This document shows, piece by piece, positions 36,411-44,813 of a stretch of DNA of 64,000 nucleotides. Position numbers and translations under genes: made by a program. The notes beneath the pieces were generated by a model. The model was not told the origin of the DNA and did no database searches. It saw only the letters and a list, made by a program, of their open reading frames with translations. The stretch is from G963665085 sp963665085 (lineage in GTDB: Bacteria > Bacteroidota > Bacteroidia > Bacteroidales > JAAAOM01): contig CAXXXS010000001.1 in NCBI GenBank assembly GCA_963665085.2, positions 1,116,001-1,180,000 on the forward strand, in the 5' to 3' direction. Every line of letters starts with the position of its first letter. The first letter of the stretch is position 1.

Positions 36411-37427
36411 TTAGTTGAAAGTTTCGAATTGATTTAAGAATCGTAAATCGTTTTCAAAGAAGTGGCGAATATCATTAATATTGAATAACATCATAGCAAG
36501 ACGTTCTATACCCATTCCAAAGGCAAAACCTGTATATTCCTTACTATCAATATTTGATGATTCTAACACATTTGGGTCTACCATTCCACAACCTAAAATT
36601 TCTAACCATCCGGTATATTTACATACATTACATCCTTTACCTCCACAAATTTTGCAGGATACATCCATTTCAGCAGAAGGCTCTGTAAATGGGAAATAGG
36701 AGGGACGTAACCTGATTTTTGTTTGTGTTCCAAACATTTCTTTAGCAAAGTATAATAAGGTTTGCTTTAAGTCTATAAATGATACGTTTTTATCAATATA
36801 TAACCCTTCTACCTGATGAAATATGCAATGAGATCGAGCGGATACAGCTTCATTTCTAAAAACCCTGCCAGGCATAATTATTCTGATAGGAGGTTTTTCG
36901 GTTTCCATTTCTCTAACTTGAACAGAAGAAGTATGTGTGCGTAAAAGAATATCAGGTTCTTCAATAAAAAATGTATCCTGCATATCTCTTGCAGGATGTT
37001 CTGGTGGAAAATTAAGTGCAGAAAATACATGCCAGTCATCTTCGATTTCAGGTCCTTCAGATACTGTAAAACCAATTCTGTTAAAAATATCTATTATCTG
37101 ATTTTTTACTAGCGAAATAGGGTGTCTGCTACCTGTTTTAACAAAATCTCCAGGTAATGACAGATCTATTTTTATATCTTTTTTATCTGCATTAGAAAGT
37201 TCTTCTCGTATATTATTTATTCTGTCAACTGCAAAAATTTTTAATTCATTGAGGACCTTACCATATTTTCTTTTTTCATCACCAGATATATTCTTGAAAT
37301 CATCGAATAATTGAGAAACTAATCCTTTTTTTGAAATATATTTTATACGTATTTGTTCTAGTTCATCTAAAGTTTTAACCTTTATTTCTTCTAATTCTTT
37401 TTTTATTTGATCAATTTTTTCTTGCAT
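36411..37427 (-). CDS. pheS: Phenylalanine-tRNA ligase alpha subunit
   Basis: This 338-residue class II aminoacyl-tRNA synthetase subunit has the N-terminal coiled coil (residues ~1-85), motif 2 (MPGRVFRNEAVSARSH), the FPFTEPSAEMD motif, CKICGGKGCNVCKYTGW (a zinc-ribbon-like insertion typical of PheS) and motif 3 (GFAFGMGIERLAMM). The length is normal. pheT is not adjacent, as is usual in Bacteroidota. It lies 5 bases downstream of a cyclophilin gene on the same strand. Confidence 0.97.
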   Translation of the reverse strand: MQEKIDQIKKELEEIKVKTLDELEQIRIKYISKKGLVSQLFDDFKNISGDEKRKYGKVLNELKIFAVDRINNIREELSNADKKDIKIDLSLPGDFVKTGSRHPISLVKNQIIDIFNRIGFTVSEGPEIEDDWHVFSALNFPPEHPARDMQDTFFIEEPDILLRTHTSSVQVREMETEKPPIRIIMPGRVFRNEAVSARSHCIFHQVEGLYIDKNVSFIDLKQTLLYFAKEMFGTQTKIRLRPSYFPFTEPSAEMDVSCKICGGKGCNVCKYTGWLEILGCGMVDPNVLESSNIDSKEYTGFAFGMGIERLAMMLFNINDIRHFFENDLRFLNQFETFN

Positions 37428-37432
37428 CTCTT

Positions 37433-38086
37433 TTATTTTATTATCCTGATAGATTCTATAATTACGTCTTCCAATGGTCTGTCTCTTTGATCTGTTTCTA
37501 CACCTGCTATTCTATCAATAACATCCAATCCTTCTGTTATTTCTCCAAATACAGTATACGAGTAATCCAAGTGTGGAGATCCTCCTAAGGTTTTATATAC
37601 ATTTCTATGTTCATCGGTAAACTTTATACGCATACCACGTTCTTCAAATATATTAAGTTGTTCATCAGTAAATTTTTGTCCTTGTACTATATAGAATTGA
37701 GATCCTGATGATTCTTTTGCAGGATTAACATTATCACCTTGTCTTGCAGCTGCTAACGCTCCTTTTTTATGAATATATTCAGGATTAAATTCTGCTGGTG
37801 TTGTATATCCAACATCTCCATGACCAAGAGATTGTCCTTTTCTTGCATTTTTTGAATTTGTATCTCCTGTTTGTATCATAAAATTCTTAATAACCCTGTG
37901 AAATAGCATTCCATCATAGTGTTTTTTATTTACTAATTCTATAAAATTATCTGTATGCATAGGTGTACCATCATAAAGTATCCCCTGCATAGTACCCATA
38001 GAAGTTACAATTTCAAATTTTGTTTGTGCTTGCAAATAAATTAATCCATTTATACTTAATAATATAAGAAGTAAAAATTTTCTCAT
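37433..38086 (-). CDS. Secreted cyclophilin-type peptidyl-prolyl isomerase
   Basis: This 217-residue protein has a signal peptide (LLLILLSINGLIYLQAQ) followed by a cyclophilin domain with FHRVIKNFMIQTGD (catalytic Arg), the GSQFYIVQ loop and a final VFGEITEGLDVIDRIA. It carries an insert between GSQFYI and VFG (residues ~135-180) that is common in periplasmic Bacteroidota cyclophilins. It should assist folding in the periplasm. It sits upstream of pheS with a 5-base gap. A second, cytoplasmic-type cyclophilin is at 60243. Confidence 0.92.
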   Translation of the reverse strand: MRKFLLLILLSINGLIYLQAQTKFEIVTSMGTMQGILYDGTPMHTDNFIELVNKKHYDGMLFHRVIKNFMIQTGDTNSKNARKGQSLGHGDVGYTTPAEFNPEYIHKKGALAAARQGDNVNPAKESSGSQFYIVQGQKFTDEQLNIFEERGMRIKFTDEHRNVYKTLGGSPHLDYSYTVFGEITEGLDVIDRIAGVETDQRDRPLEDVIIESIRIIK

Positions 38087-38152
38087 TTTTATAATATTTG
38101 TAACAAACTATTTTTACCTAGTATCGTTTATTGGATACAAAAATATGTAATT

Positions 38153-38998
38153 ATGAACATTGTCATTACAGGTTCAAGTGGTTTTTTAGGTAAAACAGTA
38201 AAAGAATATCTATTAAATAAAGGTCATAACGTTATTTCTGTTTATCGTAATGACTTTATTGATAGTGATTTATTATACAATAAAATTGAAAATTGTGATG
38301 TTATAATCAATTTTGCTGGTGAACCAATAATAAAAAGATGGAATGCAAATAATAAAAAAAGTATTCTTGAAAGTAGAATTTATACAACTCAAAAAATAGT
38401 TTCGTATCTCAATGAAAATAAAAAGAATGTACATTTGATAAATACTTCTGCTATTGGTATTTATAATACTATTTCAAAACATGATGAGAATAGTTTAGAC
38501 TATGCTAATAACTTTCTTTCTGAAGTTGTTTTAAAATGGGAAAATGAAGCAAATAAATTAAATACTGATATAAATAAGTTAACTATTATTCGTATAGGCG
38601 TTGTTCTTGCTAATAGTGGAGGTGCTTTTCCAGTATATAAAAAATTAACGAAACAATTTTTAGGGGCAATTTTTGGGAATGGAAAACAATGGATGAGTTT
38701 TATACATATAGATGATTTTTGTAGGGCTATTGATTTTATTGTTACAAATAAGGTTTTTGGGGTTGTTAATCTTACTTGTCCGAATCCTACTACTAATAAA
38801 AATTTCACAAAATCATTATGTACCTATTTAAAAAGACCTCTTTTTTTTATTGTTCCTAAAATATTTTTAAGAATTATTTTTGGTGAATCTCATATTTTAT
38901 TTACTGATAGTCAATACGTAATATCAAAAAAGTTGAATAATTACGGATTTACATTTAATTATACTAATATTGGCGATTCTTTTAAAGCGTTAATTTAA
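38153..38998 (+). CDS. TIGR01777-type NAD(P)-dependent epimerase (SDR39U1-like)
   Basis: This 281-residue atypical short-chain dehydrogenase/epimerase begins with the Rossmann motif GSSGFLG (residues 7-13), has the CDVIINFAGEPI segment, the SAIGIYN motif in place of the usual catalytic SxxxY region, and the IRIGVVLANSGGAFP and WMSFIHIDD blocks. These define the YfcH/TIGR01777 family, whose substrate is unknown. It is the first gene of a long plus-strand run (38153-48584) with short gaps, and it could be transcribed with the flippase that follows. Confidence 0.88.
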   Translation: MNIVITGSSGFLGKTVKEYLLNKGHNVISVYRNDFIDSDLLYNKIENCDVIINFAGEPIIKRWNANNKKSILESRIYTTQKIVSYLNENKKNVHLINTSAIGIYNTISKHDENSLDYANNFLSEVVLKWENEANKLNTDINKLTIIRIGVVLANSGGAFPVYKKLTKQFLGAIFGNGKQWMSFIHIDDFCRAIDFIVTNKVFGVVNLTCPNPTTNKNFTKSLCTYLKRPLFFIVPKIFLRIIFGESHILFTDSQYVISKKLNNYGFTFNYTNIGDSFKALI

Positions 38999-39009
38999 TC
39001 TTATCCTAG

Positions 39010-40482
39010 GTGAATTATTTAAAAAAGCTTGCTGGACAAAGTTTAGTTTATGGGTTAGGAACTATAGTACCACGGCTTTTAAATTTTGCCATCTTAACCC
39101 CATTCTATACTCGTGTTTTTGGCAAAGCGGAGTATGGTATTATTTCTGAACTATATGCCTATATCGTTGTATTTATGGTTATCCTCACCTATGGTTTAGA
39201 AACTAGTTTCTTTCGTTTTACAAATAAAAATAGAGATAAGAAATCTGTTATATACAGCACATTGAGTATTTCCTTAATTTTTACTTCTATTTTATTTGTT
39301 TTACTTATTTATACTAATTTATTACCTATTGCAAATGCTATTGATTATGGAGATAAACCTCAATATATTCTTTGGTGCTCTTTAATTTTAGGAATTGATG
39401 CATTTACTTCTTTGCCTTTTGCTCTGTTACGATTACAGGGAAAAGTTAGAAAGTTTTCTCTAATAAAAGTTGCAAATATTTTCTTTATTCTAATTGTATC
39501 ATTTGTAGTTTTGAAATTTGCCAGGGAATACGAAGGAGATAATACTTTTATTAAATGGCTTTACAATCCGGAAATTGGTGTTGGTTATGTTTTTCTTATA
39601 AATTTATTTGGTAGTGTTATCAGTTTTATTCTTCTTTTCAAAGAAATATTTTCAATTTCTTTTAAATTCGATTTTTCGCTTTATAAAAACGTTTTGTTCT
39701 ATTCCTTTCCATTGTTAATTAGCGGATTAGCTGGTTCTATTAATGAAGCTATAGATAGAATATTACTGAAACATTTTAGCGCTGATCCAACAATTGCCAT
39801 GGAAACTGTTGGTGTTTATGGTGCAAATTATAAGCTTGCTGTATTTATGACTCTGTATATTCAAATGTTTAAGTATGCTGTAGAGCCTTTTTTCTTTGAA
39901 CAAGCTAAAAACAGTGATGCTAAAACTATGTATTCTACCATCTTAAACTACTTTTTTATTTTAGGATTGATTATTTTTTTAGGAATAACCGTATACATAG
40001 ATATTTTTAAACATTTTTTAGGGTCAAGTTTTCATGAAGGTATTGCTATTGTACCAGTTGTTTTACTTGCAAATCTATTTCTTGGAGTATTTTATAATCT
40101 TTCTGTTTGGTATAAAATAAATGATTTAACTAAAATTGGAGCCTACATTACTTTAAGCGGTTCCATTATTACAATCGTTTCAAATTTTATTCTTATTCCA
40201 AGAATTGGTTATATGGGTTCAGCGGTTACTCATTTAATCTGCTATTCTTTTATGGTTGTTTTATCGTATTTATTAAGCAAAAAATTTTATTTTATTAAAT
40301 ATCCGATTTATAAGCTTTTAGGTTATTTGGTGATAGCTTTATTAATATTTGTTATTTCTAATTATATGTTAATAAATCTTAATATCATTTTAAGCTTTAT
40401 ATTAAGAACTGCTCTTTTTGCGTTATTTATTATCTTTATCAATTACAAAGAAAAATTATTACATACATTTATATTGAAATAG
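39010..40482 (+). CDS. Polysaccharide flippase (MOP superfamily, Wzx-like)
   Basis: This 490-residue membrane protein has about 14 predicted helices and the Polysacc_synt start pattern (LAGQSLVYGLGTIVPRLLNF). MOP family members flip lipid-linked sugars or lipid II across the inner membrane. The start is a GTG at 39010, with no better ATG upstream. The family start pattern begins right there. No glycosyltransferase cluster surrounds it, so this may be a housekeeping flippase rather than part of an O-antigen locus. It lies 11 bases past the epimerase and 4 bases before dut. Confidence 0.88.
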   Translation: MNYLKKLAGQSLVYGLGTIVPRLLNFAILTPFYTRVFGKAEYGIISELYAYIVVFMVILTYGLETSFFRFTNKNRDKKSVIYSTLSISLIFTSILFVLLIYTNLLPIANAIDYGDKPQYILWCSLILGIDAFTSLPFALLRLQGKVRKFSLIKVANIFFILIVSFVVLKFAREYEGDNTFIKWLYNPEIGVGYVFLINLFGSVISFILLFKEIFSISFKFDFSLYKNVLFYSFPLLISGLAGSINEAIDRILLKHFSADPTIAMETVGVYGANYKLAVFMTLYIQMFKYAVEPFFFEQAKNSDAKTMYSTILNYFFILGLIIFLGITVYIDIFKHFLGSSFHEGIAIVPVVLLANLFLGVFYNLSVWYKINDLTKIGAYITLSGSIITIVSNFILIPRIGYMGSAVTHLICYSFMVVLSYLLSKKFYFIKYPIYKLLGYLVIALLIFVISNYMLINLNIILSFILRTALFALFIIFINYKEKLLHTFILK

Positions 40483-40486
40483 AAAC

Positions 40487-40921
40487 ATGGAAGTTAGGAT
40501 TGTAAATAAATCTCAAAATCCATTACCTGCTTATTCTACAGAACATAGCTCAGGTGTTGATTTGAGGGCATATTTAGAAGAAGATATAATTCTTAAACCT
40601 TTAGAAAGAAAATTAATACCAACCGGCTTATATATATCTTTACCCGAGGGAACGGAGGCTCAAATACGACCAAGAAGCGGATTAGCTATTAAAAACGGTA
40701 TATCTGTTTTAAATTCACCAGGTACTATTGATGCTGATTATAGGGGAGAAGTTAAAATTATCCTAATCAACTTATCCAATGAAGATTTTGTTATCTCTAA
40801 TGGAGATAGAATTTGTCAAATGATTATTGCTAAGTATGAAAAAGTCAGTTTTTCTCTTGTGGAAGAGCTTGATGAGACTGTAAGGGGAGAAGGGGGCTTT
40901 GGCCATAGCGGTATTAATTAA
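40487..40921 (+). CDS. dut: Deoxyuridine 5'-triphosphate nucleotidohydrolase
   Basis: This 144-residue trimeric dUTPase has all five motifs: SGVDLRA, RPRSGLAIKNG, NSPGTIDADYRGE, the GDRICQMI segment and the C-terminal GEGGFGHSG (the usual GFGSTG with His in place of Ser). It hydrolyses dUTP to dUMP and keeps uracil out of DNA. It sits 4 bases after the flippase gene and 6 before the TPR lipoprotein. Confidence 0.96.
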   Translation: MEVRIVNKSQNPLPAYSTEHSSGVDLRAYLEEDIILKPLERKLIPTGLYISLPEGTEAQIRPRSGLAIKNGISVLNSPGTIDADYRGEVKIILINLSNEDFVISNGDRICQMIIAKYEKVSFSLVEELDETVRGEGGFGHSGIN

Positions 40922-40927
40922 GAGTAA

Positions 40928-42676
40928 ATGAATAAATTAGGTTTTTTCTTTTCTTTCATTATTGTTATTTCTGTAATTAGTTGTTCTAAAAAAACAATTC
41001 CAGTTAGCAGTAAACAAAATGAAATTTTTGACGCGTCATCAGAAAGTGAACTTGAATTTCAATATACTTTTACTGAAGCTAATAAGCAGTTATTATTTGG
41101 TAATATAAAACAAGCAGCTCTTCTGTTTTCTAAATGTATAGAACTAGATAGTACGCGCTCAATGCCGTATTATCAATTAGCAAATATTTATTATCAGGCT
41201 GGAGATTCTAAAACAGCTTTAGATTATAGTAAAAAAGCATATTTATATGAACCCTCCAATGTTTGGGTTGATCGATTAACGATTGAACTTTATAGAGCAA
41301 ATAATAACTTGGAGGATGCAATAAAAGTTACTGAAAAAACAATCAATACTAATACTGAATCTATTGAGTTCCAATTTACGTTGGCTTCATTGTATCATGA
41401 TCAAGGCAAAGCCAAAACATCCTTGGAAGTTTTAGATAAAATTGAAAATAATTTTGGTATATCTGAAGAAGTAAGCCTTTATAAGCATCAAATTTATAAT
41501 GAGCTCGGCAAAGAAAAAGAAGCAGAAGAAGTTTTATTAAACTTAATTGAATTAAATCCAAATGAATACCGGTTTCTTGGTATTCTTGCTGAGTTTTATT
41601 CCTCAATAAATAAAAATTCGCAAGCTGAAGAGATATATGATAAATTACTTAGTGAAAATGCAGATAATCCTTATATAATATTATCTGCTGCAGAACATTA
41701 CCGTAATATCAATAATTATTCGGAATCTAAGAATTTATATTCAAAAGTACTTTTAGATAAAAATTTTGATTTAAACATTAGAATTCGGACTATTATTGGT
41801 TTAATATCAAATCAAAATTTTATTACTAATAATCAGACATATTTAAGAAATTTGATTGATAGTATTATCATTCAAAATGAAGAGCCTGATATTAAATTAC
41901 TTACATTAAGAGCAGATTATTGTATCAGGATTAATGATTTTGATAGTGCTGAAAAAGATTTAATAAAAGTCCTTGATATCGATAAATCTAATTATGTTAT
42001 TTGGGAACAGCTTTTATACATTAATAATAGCCAGAACGATAATGAATCTTTATTAAATTATAGTGAACAGGCAATTAATTATTTCCCGGAACAACCCAAT
42101 CTTTATTTGTTAAAAGGTATTGCAGAAATGAATTTGTCTAAGTACGATAAGGCTGTTAGTTCTTATAAATATGGATTGAAGTTACTTCAACCTAATGATC
42201 CTCTAGAAATACAATTTCTAACTTTTTTAGGGGATGTATATAGAAATTTGGGTAATGATAAAAAGTCTGATGAATATTTTGAAAAGGTTTTGGAAATGGA
42301 TCCTAATAACATGATAGTTTTAAATAATTATAGTTATTATCTTTCATTACGTGACGAAAAATTAGATGTTGCTGAAAAATACAGTAAAAAGACTGTAGAT
42401 AATGATCCGAATAATTCTACTTATCTTGATACTTATGCATGGATATTATTCAAGTTAAGCCGATACAATGATGCAAAAAAATATATTGAAAAAGCCATAA
42501 ACAATAACGGGAGTGGTAATAGTGAAATTCTCGATCATTATGGAGAGATTCTTGTTAAATTAGAAGATTATCACAATGCTGTGAAATATTGGCGGCTTGC
42601 TATAGAAAATGGGGGAGAAGAAGAGGTTATTCAACAAAAAATAGAGAGTGTATTGAATTTTATAGATGAAAAATAA
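40928..42676 (+). CDS. TPR-repeat lipoprotein
   Basis: This 582-residue protein has a lipobox (SVISC, Cys at residue ~19) and at least a dozen tetratricopeptide repeats from about residue 45 to the end, for example LPYYQLANIYYQAGDSKTAL-type units and DPNNMIVLNNYSYYLSL. TPR arrays bind other proteins. The overlap of 11 bases with the EnvC-like gene suggests a joint role in cell-wall processing or division, an inference from context only. Confidence 0.88.
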   Translation: MNKLGFFFSFIIVISVISCSKKTIPVSSKQNEIFDASSESELEFQYTFTEANKQLLFGNIKQAALLFSKCIELDSTRSMPYYQLANIYYQAGDSKTALDYSKKAYLYEPSNVWVDRLTIELYRANNNLEDAIKVTEKTINTNTESIEFQFTLASLYHDQGKAKTSLEVLDKIENNFGISEEVSLYKHQIYNELGKEKEAEEVLLNLIELNPNEYRFLGILAEFYSSINKNSQAEEIYDKLLSENADNPYIILSAAEHYRNINNYSESKNLYSKVLLDKNFDLNIRIRTIIGLISNQNFITNNQTYLRNLIDSIIIQNEEPDIKLLTLRADYCIRINDFDSAEKDLIKVLDIDKSNYVIWEQLLYINNSQNDNESLLNYSEQAINYFPEQPNLYLLKGIAEMNLSKYDKAVSSYKYGLKLLQPNDPLEIQFLTFLGDVYRNLGNDKKSDEYFEKVLEMDPNNMIVLNNYSYYLSLRDEKLDVAEKYSKKTVDNDPNNSTYLDTYAWILFKLSRYNDAKKYIEKAINNNGSGNSEILDHYGEILVKLEDYHNAVKYWRLAIENGGEEEVIQQKIESVLNFIDEK

Positions 42677-43880
42677 TTTTTCTACATATAGGACTTTAAT
42701 ACTTTCGATAATCTTTATTGGTTCATTTAATTTATTTGGACAGAATATTTCTGATTTAAAAAGCAAGAAAAGCGCTACCCAGAAAGAGATTGAACGAACA
42801 AATCAATTAATCAGTAAGACTACAAAGGACAAAGAATCTTCTTTGCATGAGATACTCCTTATAGAACGGAATATTTTTTTAAGAGAAAAGTTATTATCTG
42901 ATATTGATAATCAAATTACATATTTACAAACTAAAATTGCTGATAATTCAATTGTTATAGAATCTTTAGAAGGTGATCTTAAAAAGATTAAGGATGAATA
43001 TGCCAGGATAATATATCATTCTTATATACATCAAAAATTTCAGAATAATTTAATGTTTGTTCTTTCGTCAGAATCTTTTAATCAGGCTTATAGAAGAATT
43101 AAATATATTCAATATTATACGCGTTTTAGAAATAAGCAAGTTCAATTAATTAATGTTATTCATCAAACGTTATACGATCAACTTTTAGCTATTGAGAAAC
43201 AAATTGAAGAAAAGAAAGAGTTATTAGATGAAAAACAAACTGAGTCTATTAACTTGGCAAAAGAAAAATTAAATAAAGAGAATTTTGTTGCTAAATTATC
43301 TAAAGATGAAGAATCTCTAAAAAAACAATTAGCTGAACAACGAAGAATTGCTAGTGCATTAGAAAAAGAAATTGAAAATTTTATTTTAGCCGAGACTAAA
43401 TCAAAAAGTTCTGGTTCTAACAAATTTGTTTTAACTCCGGAAGAAACAATTACGTCAAAAGATTTTCAAAAAAATATGGGTTCCTTGCCTTGGCCTACTG
43501 AATATGGTGTAATTATAAGGCCTTTTGGTGTACATGAGCATCCTGTTTTAAAAGGAAATATGGTTTCTAATCCTGGAATTGATATTTCAACGAATGAAGG
43601 AGCTGTTGTTAGGGCATTATTTGATGGGGAAGTTAGAAGAATTTTTTCGATATTAGGGGCTAATTATGTTGTACTTATTAGTCATGGTAAGTTTTTTACA
43701 GTCTATAAGAATCTTGTAGAAGTTAGTGTTCAACCTGGTCAAAAAGTATCTGTTAAGGAGCCTATTGGCAAAGTTTTTACAGATAAAAGTGCAAATACTA
43801 CAATTTTACATTTAGAGATTTGGGAGGAGAGAAAAAAATTAAATCCCGAAGTTTGGCTATCTAGTCTAGATAATAGTTAA
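42666..43880 (+). CDS. EnvC-like murein hydrolase activator (degenerate LytM)
   Basis: This 404-residue protein has a signal peptide (LILSIIFIGSFNLFG), a long coiled coil (~25-250) and a C-terminal LytM/M23 domain (from about 285). The metal site is broken: the first zinc His of HxxxD is Asn302 (NPGID, with D306 kept), and the first His of the HxH pair is Ile380 (ILHLE, with H382 kept). This matches EnvC-type proteins, which do not cut peptidoglycan but activate amidases at the septum. It overlaps the TPR lipoprotein gene by 11 bases. The activator role is inferred from family likeness and the lost ligands. Confidence 0.88.
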   Translation: MKNNFSTYRTLILSIIFIGSFNLFGQNISDLKSKKSATQKEIERTNQLISKTTKDKESSLHEILLIERNIFLREKLLSDIDNQITYLQTKIADNSIVIESLEGDLKKIKDEYARIIYHSYIHQKFQNNLMFVLSSESFNQAYRRIKYIQYYTRFRNKQVQLINVIHQTLYDQLLAIEKQIEEKKELLDEKQTESINLAKEKLNKENFVAKLSKDEESLKKQLAEQRRIASALEKEIENFILAETKSKSSGSNKFVLTPEETITSKDFQKNMGSLPWPTEYGVIIRPFGVHEHPVLKGNMVSNPGIDISTNEGAVVRALFDGEVRRIFSILGANYVVLISHGKFFTVYKNLVEVSVQPGQKVSVKEPIGKVFTDKSANTTILHLEIWEERKKLNPEVWLSSLDNS

Positions 43881-43957
43881 TTTGACTAAAAAAAATGTAA
43901 AATGTACGTAAAAATTAATTATTTTAGTATTTGATATTTAAAGAGAAAAATACCTCG

Positions 43958-44365
43958 ATGATGGAAAATAAATTAGTCATTCCTTCTAAGATTGAGAACC
44001 TAAGGAAAGTTGAAAAAGCTGTTGATGAATTATCTTCAGAGCATAATTTTCATTCAGATTTATATGGCAATATTTTAATAGCTGCTTTAGAAGCTGCAAA
44101 TAATGCTATATTGCACGGTAATAAACAAGATGAAGCTAAATCTGTTGAAATTACTTTTATTATTAATGATGATAATTCTGAATTAATCATTCGTGTTATT
44201 GATCAAGGTCCTGGATTTGATTTTAAAAACATACCTGATCCTACTGCTCCAGAAAATATCGAAAATATAAGTGGAAGAGGTATTTTTTTAATGGAAAAAC
44301 TTTCAGATGGAATAGAATTTTTTGATGAAGGTAGACAAGTAGATATTACTTTCAAGTTAAACTAA
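43958..44365 (+). CDS. RsbW-like anti-sigma/ATP-binding protein
   Basis: This 135-residue HATPase_c_2 protein of the RsbW/SpoIIAB class has the N-box ALEAANNAILHGNK, the G1 box IDQGPGFDF and the G2 box GRGIFLMEKL. I use the ATG at 43958 (MMENKLVIPS), since the upstream TTG adds nine residues and the family starts here. RsbW proteins bind and phosphorylate anti-sigma antagonists. Bacteroidota often encode them without a neighbouring antagonist or sigma-B, as here, so the partner is unknown. Its position between the EnvC-like gene and ybeY recurs in many Bacteroidota, by my recollection. Confidence 0.88.
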   Translation: MMENKLVIPSKIENLRKVEKAVDELSSEHNFHSDLYGNILIAALEAANNAILHGNKQDEAKSVEITFIINDDNSELIIRVIDQGPGFDFKNIPDPTAPENIENISGRGIFLMEKLSDGIEFFDEGRQVDITFKLN

Positions 44366-44367
44366 CC

Positions 44368-44790
44368 TTGATTGAATTTCATACAGTTGATTCCGACTTT
44401 GTATTTCCTTACGATAAAAAATTATTAAATGATTTCCTTCTTATGTTAGCTAACTTAGAAGGGAAATCCATATCTAATCTGGAATATATATTTACATCCA
44501 ACAGTTATCTTCTGGATATTAATAAACAATTTTTAAATCACGACTACTTAACTGATGTTATAACATTTGATAACAGCACTCACTTTGGAGTTGAAGGTGA
44601 AGTTTTTATTAGTATAGAATATATAAAGGCTAATTATTTGCGATTTTCTTTATCTTTTAAACGCGAACTACTACGCTGTATTATCCATGGGCTATTACAT
44701 ATGATCGGCTATAATGATCATTCCTTTCAGGAACGTTCAATAATGAGAAATAAAGAAAATCATTATTTAGGTTTGATTCATATAATGTAA
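44368..44790 (+). CDS. ybeY: Endoribonuclease / rRNA maturation factor YbeY
   Basis: This 140-residue protein has the signature zinc motif HGLLHMIGYNDH (H-x3-H-x5-H, near residues 110-121) and the DYLTDVITFD segment. YbeY matures 16S rRNA ends and monitors ribosomes. The start is TTG at 44368, two bases after the upstream stop. No in-frame ATG fits, and the sequence begins with the expected IEFHT-type strand. Confidence 0.93.
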   Translation: MIEFHTVDSDFVFPYDKKLLNDFLLMLANLEGKSISNLEYIFTSNSYLLDINKQFLNHDYLTDVITFDNSTHFGVEGEVFISIEYIKANYLRFSLSFKRELLRCIIHGLLHMIGYNDHSFQERSIMRNKENHYLGLIHIM

Positions 44791-44813
44791 TTTTGCATTT
44801 CTAAATTTTTTTT

